20,511 nucleotides of DNA, from the NCBI GenBank assembly GCA_964537965.1, contig CAZIDB010000069.1, positions 1 through 20,511 of the forward strand. The letters run 5' to 3'. The translations under genes and the position numbers were made by a program. The DNA comes from SURF-24 sp964537965. GTDB taxonomy: Bacteria; Bacteroidota; Ignavibacteria; Ignavibacteriales; SURF-24. Below are positions 14,799 through 20,511 of this stretch, piece after piece (within the stretch, counting starts at the first letter, position 1; each line of letters starts with the position of its first letter). Below the pieces are notes generated by a model that was not told the DNA's origin, did no database searches, and was given only the letters and a program-made list of their open reading frames with translations.

Positions 14799-16016
14799 AT
14801 GAAAGTATTAGTTCTTAATAGCGGAAGTTCATCCATAAAATACCAGTTCTTTGACATGAATACCAAAGAAGTGCTTGCAAAAGGTTTGGTGGAAAGAATC
14901 GGTATGTCAAGCGCAATTTTAACACATACACCTACAGGAAAAGAACAGATTAAAATTGTCGGTGAAATTTTAGATCACTCTATTGCAATTGAATATGTTA
15001 TTGCAGTTTTGTTAAGCAAGAATCATGGCGTTATTAATGATAAAAGTGAAATTGATGCAGTAGGGCACAGGGTGGTTCATGGTGGTGAAACATTTTCAGG
15101 TTCAGTATTAATAACGGACCAGGTAATGAAAGCTTTAGTTGATAACATCGAATTGGCTCCGTTGCACAACCCGCCAAACATTAAAGGAATTGAAGCTTGT
15201 AAAAAACATCTTCCCAATACTCCGCAGTGCGGTGTTTTTGATACTTCATTTCATGTAAAGATGCCGCCTCATGCTTTCCTATACGGAATTCCATACGAGC
15301 TTTATAAAAAATATAAAATAAGAAGATATGGCTTCCATGGAACATCTCATCGTTATGTTTCAGAAAGAGCAGCAATTCTTATGAATAAACCTATTGCAGA
15401 AACAAAAATTATAACTGCACATCTTGGTAACGGTTGCAGTATGGCAGCAATAGATGGTGGTCATTCAATTGATACAACAATGGGATTTACACCTCTTGAA
15501 GGTTTAATAATGGGAACAAGAAGCGGTGATATGGACCCTTCAGTAATACTTCATATTATGGCTAAGGAAGAACTATCTATCCAGGAAGCCAACACCTTGC
15601 TTAACAAACACAGCGGACTTATTGGTATAAGCGGGGATAGCAGTGATATGCGTGAAATTGAAAACGGCGTTAATGAAGGGAACAAGAGATCTAAATACGC
15701 TTTTGATATTTTTGTGTACAGGATTAAAAAATATATAGGGGCTTATACTGCTGCACTTGGTGGATTGGATGCATTGGTATTTACAGGCGGAATTGGTGAA
15801 AACTCAGAAATGGTCAGAAGAGAAGTTTGTAAAAATCTTGAGTGTGCCGGTATTGAAATAGATGTTGAGTTAAACGATAGTCGTCCTAAAGGTGAAGTTT
15901 TACTTTCCAGAAAGGGAAGCAAAGTTAACGTATTCAAGATTCCTACAAATGAAGAACTTGTAATTGCTTTGGATACAGAACAGATAGTTAAAGAACAGAT
16001 AAACGATATTAACTAA
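14799..16016 (+). CDS. ackA: Acetate kinase
   Basis: A 405-residue cytoplasmic enzyme of the acetate-sugar kinase fold. It converts acetyl phosphate and ADP to acetate and ATP, or the reverse. Key residues fall at the same numbers as in the Methanosarcina enzyme: N7 (LNSGSSS), R91 (GHRVVHGG), D148 (FDTSFH), H180 (YGFHGTSH) and R241 (GTRSGD). The metal-site glutamate is E385 in TNEEL, and the adenosine loop is FTGGIGENS (328-336). Length is normal. The ATG follows AGGAG with good spacing, 11 bases after the dehydrogenase stop. The usual partner phosphotransacetylase is not adjacent. A strong terminator ends the unit. Confidence 0.97.
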   Translation: MKVLVLNSGSSSIKYQFFDMNTKEVLAKGLVERIGMSSAILTHTPTGKEQIKIVGEILDHSIAIEYVIAVLLSKNHGVINDKSEIDAVGHRVVHGGETFSGSVLITDQVMKALVDNIELAPLHNPPNIKGIEACKKHLPNTPQCGVFDTSFHVKMPPHAFLYGIPYELYKKYKIRRYGFHGTSHRYVSERAAILMNKPIAETKIITAHLGNGCSMAAIDGGHSIDTTMGFTPLEGLIMGTRSGDMDPSVILHIMAKEELSIQEANTLLNKHSGLIGISGDSSDMREIENGVNEGNKRSKYAFDIFVYRIKKYIGAYTAALGGLDALVFTGGIGENSEMVRREVCKNLECAGIEIDVELNDSRPKGEVLLSRKGSKVNVFKIPTNEELVIALDTEQIVKEQINDIN

Positions 16017-16054
16017 TTTGTTATTTAAAAAATTTTATATCCTTTGAATAAAAG

Positions 16055-16089
16055 ATGCGGTGCAGGTAATTCTCACCGCATTTTTTTTT
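16055..16089 (+). terminator. Intrinsic terminator after ackA
   Basis: ATGCGGTG (16055-16062) pairs perfectly with CACCGCAT (16074-16081) around an 11-base loop, followed by a run of nine Ts. It lies about 38 bases after the ackA stop. Confidence 0.85.
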
Positions 16090-16142
16090 ATCCTTTTCGC
16101 TTCTATACAACTGTCCAATCTTTTTGTAGCAGTATTACTCAA

Positions 16143-16167
16143 AGGTAACCTCTTTTTATGGTTACCT
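16143..16167. repeat. Perfect 8-bp inverted repeat AGGTAACC/GGTTACCT
   Basis: AGGTAACC (16143-16150) and GGTTACCT (16160-16167) are perfect inverted copies with a 9-base spacer (TCTTTTTAT). There is no T-tract after it, so it is not a typical terminator. It lies about 145 bases before the antitoxin-like gene, and a related GGTAAC recurs at 16205-16210. Confidence 0.7.
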
Positions 16168-16234
16168 ATATTATGACCCAACGACTATTTTTCTATATCG
16201 TTTGGGTAACTTTATTTTTGACCCAATGCGACTA
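16160..16234. repeat. Imperfect direct repeat pair with alternative hairpins
   Basis: Two related copies, 16160-16187 and 16204-16234, share the order GG-TAAC-like, TATT, TGACCCAA, CGACTA, with a TG insertion in the second. Inside them ACCCAA (16176-16181), TTGGGT (16202-16207) and ACCCAA (16221-16226) let the middle element pair with either neighbour. The first pairing extends to ACCCAACGA with TCGTTTGGGT and one bulged T. This may be an operator for the downstream locus or a remnant of a mobile repeat. Confidence 0.55.
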
Positions 16235-16310
16235 ACCAATTTATCATCTCAGTAAATTGATGTTACTTTTACATTTGATTAAATTGCGTCTGGAATTTCA
16301 GGAAAGAAAA

Positions 16311-16520
16311 ATGGAATATATTAGAACTGACGATGGCAAGGATATTAAAGTGATCCTTCCTATTCAGGAATATGAAAAAATAAAGAAGAAGATAAAAATT
16401 ATTGATAAACTTGAGAAGTTAAACATCAGTTCCGAAGATTTAATTGATTTGTTGTTTATAAGACAAACAAGAGGAGAAAAATCTATACCTATTTCAGCTT
16501 ATCTGAAAAATGAGAATTGA
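16311..16520 (+). CDS. Antitoxin-like small protein (Phd/YefM-like or RelE-partner type)
   Basis: I start this 69-residue protein at the ATG at 16311 because CAGGAAAG lies just upstream. The longer in-frame TTG start at 16257 adds 18 residues with no family likeness. MEYIRTDDGKDIKVILPIQE, followed by YEKI, resembles small antitoxins in which a short beta-strand part (G-K-x-x-x-V-I-L-P-I-x-x-Y-E-K) precedes helices that wrap the toxin. The middle (KKIKIIDKLEKLN) is a lysine-rich helix. The C-terminal RGEKSIPISAYLKNEN has the basic-then-Ile-Pro tail often seen in such antitoxins. It overlaps the next reading frame by 11 bases, the usual antitoxin-toxin layout. It probably binds the upstream repeats or a toxin elsewhere, since the adjacent toxin frame is broken. 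Identification is by pattern only. Confidence 0.55.
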   Translation: MEYIRTDDGKDIKVILPIQEYEKIKKKIKIIDKLEKLNISSEDLIDLLFIRQTRGEKSIPISAYLKNEN

Positions 16521-16611
16521 ACTTAGAAAATCTGCGATAAAAGACCTTACCAAAATTACAACTAAAATATTTATTGCCCGCATTTTACACAGAAAGGAAT
16601 CATACAAGTAA
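16510..16611 (+). pseudogene. Truncated RelE/ParE-type toxin remnant
   Basis: A 33-residue frame starting at the ATG at 16510 inside the antitoxin end. Its start, MRIELRKSAIKDLTKITTKI, matches the first strand and helix of RelE/ParE toxins (x-I-x-L-x-K-S-A-x-K-D-L-x-K). It then stops at TAA 16609-16611 after RILHRKESYK, about 55-60 residues short of a normal toxin. The catalytic C-terminal strands with their Arg/His/Tyr residues are absent and do not appear in other frames before serA. The gene is therefore most likely a decayed toxin, left by deletion rather than by a simple frameshift. It is too short for automatic gene callers. Confidence 0.55.
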
Positions 16612-16624
16612 GTTTATAGAACCA

Positions 16625-16652
16625 TCCTGCCTTCTCTAAAAAGAAGGCAGGA
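16625..16652. terminator. Perfect 11-bp hairpin after serA
   Basis: TCCTGCCTTCT (16625-16635) pairs perfectly with AGAAGGCAGGA (16642-16652) around a 6-base loop, 8 bases past the serA stop on its downstream side. Neither strand has a clear T-run after the stem, so it may act as a processing or stability hairpin or a weak bidirectional terminator. Confidence 0.6.
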
Positions 16653-16660
16653 AATAAAAA

Positions 16661-17845
16661 TTATATCTCGATGTGTGAAATGTTTATAACATTTTCGTTC
16701 TTTCTTATTGCTTCAAGCATTTCAGGTGTAGCTGATTTGCTTAATTTCATTGTACAGCTTGCGGCAAGTCCACCATCAAAAATTACATTCTCAACTTCTT
16801 CAATATTAATCTGACCTTCTTTTAGTATATCAAATACGGCAGCTAATACTCCCGGTTTATCATAATGCTTTACCACTAACTGAAAATGAGCTTCGGTTTT
16901 CTTTGCGCGGTTAACCCAATGAGCAATTGCTCCTGAATTAATGTAATCCTTAATTATGTTTACAGTTTCCTGTGCAACCGCATTTTGTGCCTGTTCTGTA
17001 GATGCACCTATATGATGCGTTACATAAACATTCTCAAGCTGTTGCAGTGGTGAAGAAACGACTCCGTCTTTACCTTCGGGTTCACCCTTAAAAACATCAA
17101 GACCAACACGGATGTTCTTAGTTTTAACTGCTTCAATTAATGCTTCTTCATCAATTACTTCTGCACGGGAGGTATTTATTAGTATTGCACCGGGTTTCAA
17201 CAGATTGAAAATTTCTTTATTGAAAATTCCTCTTGTATCCTTTGTAAGCGGTAAATGAATTGAGATAATGTCTGCCATCGAAAGGAGCTTATTCAAATCC
17301 TCAAAATCTTTTATATATTCCGATTCAAATTTGTAGACATCTTTTCCATAGACGTTTAATCCCAAAGCCATTGCACGTTTGGCAACTTCTTTCCCAATAT
17401 TACCAACGCCAATTATTGCAAGAGTTTTTCCGAACAAGCCTTCTGCTTTTGAGTATTCGGCTTTATTCCACTTACCATTTTTAAAATCAATAACATTATC
17501 AGCAATTCTTCTGTCAAGTGAAATCATCAAACCGATAGCTAATTCAGCAACAGCAATTGAATTTTTACCGGGACAATTAGCAACATAAACTCCTTTCTTA
17601 TTTGCTGCCGCAACATCAATATTGTTAACGCCTGCTCCGGCGCGGATAACAAGGTTCAGCTTATTGCTGCTATTTATTGTTTCTGCGTTTACTATTGTTG
17701 ATCTTACAATCAGAACATCTGCATCCTTAGAAGCACCCGGCAAATCATTTTCCTTTAGTTTAGGATTATACTCAACATCCAAACCAAGTTTTTTAATTTG
17801 CTCAATGTATACTTCCGGAAACTTATCGGCGACTAATACTTTCAT
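16661..17845 (-). CDS. serA: D-3-phosphoglycerate dehydrogenase with C-terminal ACT domain
   Basis: A 394-residue NAD-dependent enzyme that oxidises 3-phosphoglycerate, the Pgk product, to 3-phosphohydroxypyruvate, the first step of serine synthesis. The substrate domain contains RAGAGVNNID (68-77) and ANCPGKNS (89-96). The coenzyme motif is GVGNIG (146-151), with an acidic D169 ending the next strand, fitting NAD. The catalytic residues are R227 (SRAEVID), E255 (FKGEPEG) and H278 (HHIGAST). The last 80 residues form an ACT domain (VVKHYDKPGVLAAVFDIL, 324-341), so feedback control by serine is likely. It lacks the intervening ASB domain of the 525-residue form, so this is the short type. GAGG lies before the ATG. 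The expected neighbour serC is not here. Confidence 0.93.
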   Translation of the reverse strand: MKVLVADKFPEVYIEQIKKLGLDVEYNPKLKENDLPGASKDADVLIVRSTIVNAETINSSNKLNLVIRAGAGVNNIDVAAANKKGVYVANCPGKNSIAVAELAIGLMISLDRRIADNVIDFKNGKWNKAEYSKAEGLFGKTLAIIGVGNIGKEVAKRAMALGLNVYGKDVYKFESEYIKDFEDLNKLLSMADIISIHLPLTKDTRGIFNKEIFNLLKPGAILINTSRAEVIDEEALIEAVKTKNIRVGLDVFKGEPEGKDGVVSSPLQQLENVYVTHHIGASTEQAQNAVAQETVNIIKDYINSGAIAHWVNRAKKTEAHFQLVVKHYDKPGVLAAVFDILKEGQINIEEVENVIFDGGLAASCTMKLSKSATPEMLEAIRKNENVINISHIEI

Positions 17846-17922
17846 AATTTTCCTCTTTGTTTATTTTTATTTTAAGAGATTTTGTTTTAATCGAAATTAA
17901 AGTTTTGTGAACTCAACATCAG

Positions 17923-17945
17923 GATTGTTTTTTATGGAAACAACC
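17923..17945 (-). terminator. Weak hairpin between hutU and serA
   Basis: On the minus strand GGTTGTTT (17945-17938) pairs with AAACAATC (17930-17923) through one G-U wobble around a 7-base loop, 11 bases after the hutU stop. No T-run follows, so termination would be inefficient and serA may be partly co-transcribed. Confidence 0.3.
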
Positions 17946-17955
17946 TTAAAACAAT

Positions 17956-19614
17956 TTATTTTAGCATTGGAATTTTTACACCGAATTTTTTTGCATTATT
18001 CTTTGCCTGTTCATACCCGGCATCTGCATGGCGAACAATCCCCAACCCGGGATCATAAGTAAGAACTCTTTCAAGTCTCGCTTCAGCTTCCTTTGAACCA
18101 TCTGCAACTACTACCATTCCAGCATGAATAGAGTTACCAATTCCAACTCCACCACCGTGATGAACAGAGACCCAGCTTGCTCCGCCAATCGAATTTAACA
18201 ATGCATTCAATATAGGCCAGTCTGCAATTGCATCACTTCCATCCATCATTTTTTCCGTTTCGCGGTTTGGAGATGCGACAGAACCACAATCAAGATGATC
18301 TCTTCCGATTACTATCGGCGCTTTTACTTTTCCTTCAGCTACAAGATTGTTGAATATTTTTCCCATCTTAGCTCTTTCACCGTAACCAAGCCAGCATATT
18401 CTTGAAGGTAAACCCTGGAAGTGAACTTTTTCCTGTGCTTTCTTTATCCAGTTTAACAAGGCTTTATTCTCAGGAAAAGTTTCGATGATAGCTTTGTCGG
18501 TTTCAAAAATATCATTAGGGTCACCTGAAAGAGCTGCCCACCTGAAAGGACCTTTTCCATCGCAGAATAATGGACGAATATACTCCGGGACAAAACCAGG
18601 AATATCAAAAGCATTTTCTACACCATTATCTTTAGCTTCTCCGCGGATATTATTCCCGTAATCAAAAGTGATGGCGCCAAGTTTTTGAAACTCGAGCATA
18701 GCTTTGAGATGCGCTACAATTGTTTTCTTTGAAAGCGAAATATATTTTTGCGGGTCAGACTTTCTTAATTCTAATGCGGCTTCGAATTCCATACCCATTG
18801 GAACGTAACCGTTTAAAGTGTCATGGGCAGATGTTTGATCGGTAAGAACATCGGGAATAATTTTTCTTTTCAATATTTCAGGAAGAATTTCTCCTGCGTT
18901 GCCAACTAAACCAACTGATAGCGGAGTTTTATTTTCTTTAGCTTCTAATACTAATCTTAATGCTTCATCAATACTTTCGGTCATTATATCAATATAGCCT
19001 GTATCCAGCCTCTTCTGAATTCTGCTTTTGTCAACATCAATTCCCAGGAATGCAGCGCCATTCATAGTTGCAGCTAAAGGTTGAGCGCCACCCATTCCAC
19101 CTAAACCGGCAGTTAATAAAAACTTTCCGTTTAATGTCCCATCAAAATGTTGCTTTGCGCATTCAGCAAAAGTCTCATATGTACCTTGCAGAATTCCCTG
19201 TGTGCCTATATAAATCCAACTACCTGCGGTCATTTGCCCATACATTGTCAAGCCAAGTTCTTCAAGTCTTCTGAATTCATCCCAGGTTGCCCATTTAGGG
19301 ACAAGCATTGAATTAGAAATTATTACTCTTGGAGCATTGATATGAGTTTTAAAAACTGCAACCGGTTTACCTGACTGGATAAGTAATGTTTCATCGTTCT
19401 CAAGTTCTTTTAATGTCTGAATGATGGCATCAAAACAATCCCAGTTTCTTGCGGCTTTTCCTTTACCACCATAAACAATTAATTCATCAGGTTTTTCTGC
19501 AACTTCAGGATCAAGGTTGTTCATCAGCATTCGTAATGCCGCTTCCTGAATCCAGCTTTTACAGCTCAATTTATTTCCCGTAGGTGATTTTATAATTCTT
19601 TTTTCATTATTCAT
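17956..19614 (-). CDS. hutU: Urocanate hydratase
   Basis: I choose the ATG at 19614, giving 552 residues, the same length as the Bacillus enzyme. An upstream in-frame TTG at 19638 would add eight residues inside the preceding gene. The enzyme adds water to urocanate using NAD as a prosthetic electrophile, giving imidazolone propionate in histidine degradation. Visible signatures are NSMLVPKWATWDEF (101-114), the NAD-site loop TAGLGGMGGAQPLA (168-181), HDTLNGYVPMG (264-274), FDYGNNIRGEA (317-327), the active-site cysteine region ICWLGYGERAKMG (406-418, C407) and GRDHLDCGSVASPNRET (437-453). Near the end is VHHGGGVGIGNSIHAG. The ATG follows the stop of the small upstream gene by one base and has no Shine-Dalgarno, so it is probably translated by coupling. 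No hutH, hutI or hutG is in the window. Confidence 0.96.
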   Translation of the reverse strand: MNNEKRIIKSPTGNKLSCKSWIQEAALRMLMNNLDPEVAEKPDELIVYGGKGKAARNWDCFDAIIQTLKELENDETLLIQSGKPVAVFKTHINAPRVIISNSMLVPKWATWDEFRRLEELGLTMYGQMTAGSWIYIGTQGILQGTYETFAECAKQHFDGTLNGKFLLTAGLGGMGGAQPLAATMNGAAFLGIDVDKSRIQKRLDTGYIDIMTESIDEALRLVLEAKENKTPLSVGLVGNAGEILPEILKRKIIPDVLTDQTSAHDTLNGYVPMGMEFEAALELRKSDPQKYISLSKKTIVAHLKAMLEFQKLGAITFDYGNNIRGEAKDNGVENAFDIPGFVPEYIRPLFCDGKGPFRWAALSGDPNDIFETDKAIIETFPENKALLNWIKKAQEKVHFQGLPSRICWLGYGERAKMGKIFNNLVAEGKVKAPIVIGRDHLDCGSVASPNRETEKMMDGSDAIADWPILNALLNSIGGASWVSVHHGGGVGIGNSIHAGMVVVADGSKEAEARLERVLTYDPGLGIVRHADAGYEQAKNNAKKFGVKIPMLK

Positions 19615-19615
19615 T

Positions 19616-19945
19616 TTAATCACTAAAATATTTTTCAATCAGGTTTTTATATTGCAGATAAACTGATTTATAGAGCCATCTTTTCAGAAAGAATCCTTTT
19701 TCTGCTTTTGGTTTAAGGAACTTAACATTCTCTTTCAGTTGCATACTTAGTTTGAAATATTCTTCTTTAGTTAACTTGATTGTCTCACTGGAACTTAACT
19801 TTTCCAGGATTGAGTTGTACGCTTTTTCTTCGGCGAAATATTTATTATCTCCGCCTAACTGTTTTAAAACCTGTTTGGCAAAGTTTGTAAGAATTTTTCT
19901 TTCGTTCTTATCAAAATCAAAATTATAATTACGAAATTGTTTCAT
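19616..19945 (-). CDS. Hypothetical 109-residue protein upstream of hutU
   Basis: I do not recognise this protein. It starts at an ATG with a clear GGAG (GCGGAGAATC before the start) and ends one base before hutU, so it is very likely translated and coupled to hutU. It has no signal peptide or membrane span and no cysteine. It is lysine-rich and appears mostly helical: KILTNFAKQVLKQL (18-31), KAYNSILEKL (41-50) and YFKLSMQLKENVKFLK (63-78) read as amphipathic helices. The tail WLYKSVYLQYKNLIEKYFSD is aromatic. It lies 55 bases after the adenosine deaminase gene, so it may belong to a nucleoside/amino-acid catabolic unit. A small cytoplasmic helper or regulator would fit, but nothing in the sequence shows a function. 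Confidence 0.75.
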   Translation of the reverse strand: MKQFRNYNFDFDKNERKILTNFAKQVLKQLGGDNKYFAEEKAYNSILEKLSSSETIKLTKEEYFKLSMQLKENVKFLKPKAEKGFFLKRWLYKSVYLQYKNLIEKYFSD

Positions 19946-20000
19946 GATTCTCCGCTGGATTTTCAGGTAAAATTATATTGTTAAAAATTTAGTCTTCTAA

Positions 20001-20511
20001 TTACACGGCTTTAAGTGAAAGCAATTTATCTCTCATCTTCTGGTAGCCTGGTTTTATTATGTTATAGATGAAGGCTAATCTTTCCTTATGCGGAATAAAT
20101 GCCGATTTCATTGCATTAATTGTTATCTTTTCCACATCATCAAGATTGATGTTAAAGTACTGAATTGCCGTAAGGAACTCTTTTGTCATCGTTGTATTGC
20201 TCATAAGCCTGTCATCAGTGTTAATTGAAACTCTGAAATTTTCTTTGTAGAAAATTCCGAAAGGATGATTCTCAATTTTATCAACCGCGCCGGTATGAAC
20301 ATTACTCAACAAACAGATCTCAAGAGGAATTCTTTTATCAAGTATATATTGAGCCAAATCTCCAAGACTTACAACATTCCCGTCTCTATCGAATGAAATA
20401 TCTTCAATCAATCTTGTTGCATGACCAATACGATGGGCTCCACACCATTGAAGTGCCTGCCAGATTGATTCTTTACCAAAAGCTTCGCCGGCATGAATTG
20501 TAATATTAAAA
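20001..20511 (-). CDS. add: Adenosine deaminase, C-terminal part (5' end outside window)
   Basis: The frame is open to the right edge of the window, and I translated it beyond the apparent TTG start at 20411, giving 170 residues of the C-terminal half. The zinc hydrolase signatures are HAGE, with the metal His and the catalytic Glu (residues 6-9 of this piece), then HRIGHATR with the second catalytic His. ICLLSNVHTG and INTDDRLMS follow; the Asp pair of the latter binds zinc and substrate. The N-terminal H-x-H metal motif lies outside the window. The order RLMSNTTMTKEF is like actinobacterial and other bacterial adenosine deaminases. The enzyme converts adenosine or deoxyadenosine to inosine and ammonia in purine salvage. 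It is first in the order add, 109-residue gene, hutU as far as visible. Confidence 0.93.
   Translation of the reverse strand, partial: FNITIHAGEAFGKESIWQALQWCGAHRIGHATRLIEDISFDRDGNVVSLGDLAQYILDKRIPLEICLLSNVHTGAVDKIENHPFGIFYKENFRVSINTDDRLMSNTTMTKEFLTAIQYFNINLDDVEKITINAMKSAFIPHKERLAFIYNIIKPGYQKMRDKLLSLKAV

Noticed and set aside
16143..16234. CRISPR array
   Set aside because: Only two imperfect copies with a short spacer and no cas gene; the repeats are not CRISPR-like.
16257..16310. N-terminal extension of the antitoxin-like protein from a TTG start
   Set aside because: The added residues are hydrophobic and unrelated to the family, and the ATG at 16311 has a ribosome site at proper distance.
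19615..19638. hutU start at the upstream TTG
   Set aside because: It would overlap the preceding gene by 23 bases and exceed the usual family length; the ATG at 19614 gives the typical 552 residues.

Overview
The window looks like a piece of a low-GC (roughly one-third G+C by eye) chromosome from the Bacteroidota/Chlorobiota (FCB) group, most plausibly an Ignavibacteria-type organism. This is inference, not a database result. Supporting signs are a PorZ-like secreted beta-propeller, a rhomboid with a DUF6576-like tail next to a DUF4296-like lipoprotein, and a RecQ of the FCB subfamily with an extra region before the zinc cluster. Many genes have clear Shine-Dalgarno sites (gapA, pgk, ribH, ackA, hbd, serA, crp), which is unusual for Bacteroidia but fits Ignavibacteria. 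A block of exactly 100 Ns shows that this is a scaffolded draft assembly.

Layout, left to right. (1) 1-679, minus: 5' part of a secreted beta-propeller protein. (2) 912-3269, plus: a family 2 glycosyltransferase and a multi-membrane-span GT-C-like protein. They read as one frame only through the N gap and are probably two separate genes. (3) 3317-5337, minus: a tight group transcribed crp-type regulator, PHP phosphoesterase, lumazine synthase. (4) 5614-7969, plus: gapA and pgk, separated by a strong intrinsic terminator. (5) 8079-9337, plus: a rhomboid protease and a small lipoprotein joined by a TTGA stop/start overlap. (6) 9324-11909, minus: a long RecQ helicase whose end overlaps the lipoprotein gene tail to tail. 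(7) 11995-13745, plus: an ABC-2 exporter pair (ATPase, permease) with an ATGA overlap. (8) 13852-16016, plus: 3-hydroxyacyl-CoA dehydrogenase and acetate kinase, 11 bases apart, then a terminator. (9) 16090-16611: a small accessory patch with hairpins, imperfect direct repeats, a RelE-partner-type antitoxin and a truncated toxin remnant. (10) 16661-20511, minus: serA, hutU, an unknown 109-residue protein and the 3' part of an adenosine deaminase gene.

Most of the window is core metabolism. It covers lower glycolysis (GapA, Pgk), acyl-CoA/acetate metabolism with ATP formation (Hbd, AckA), serine synthesis from the Pgk substrate 3-phosphoglycerate (SerA), riboflavin synthesis, histidine degradation and purine salvage. 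No CRISPR array, rRNA, tRNA, prophage or complete insertion sequence was seen. I found no complete new system. The most unusual patch is the decayed toxin-antitoxin locus with its repeat-rich leader (16143-16611). Smaller points are a Thr in place of a usually conserved Asn in the acyl-CoA dehydrogenase, and the conserved-looking small gene directly in front of hutU.
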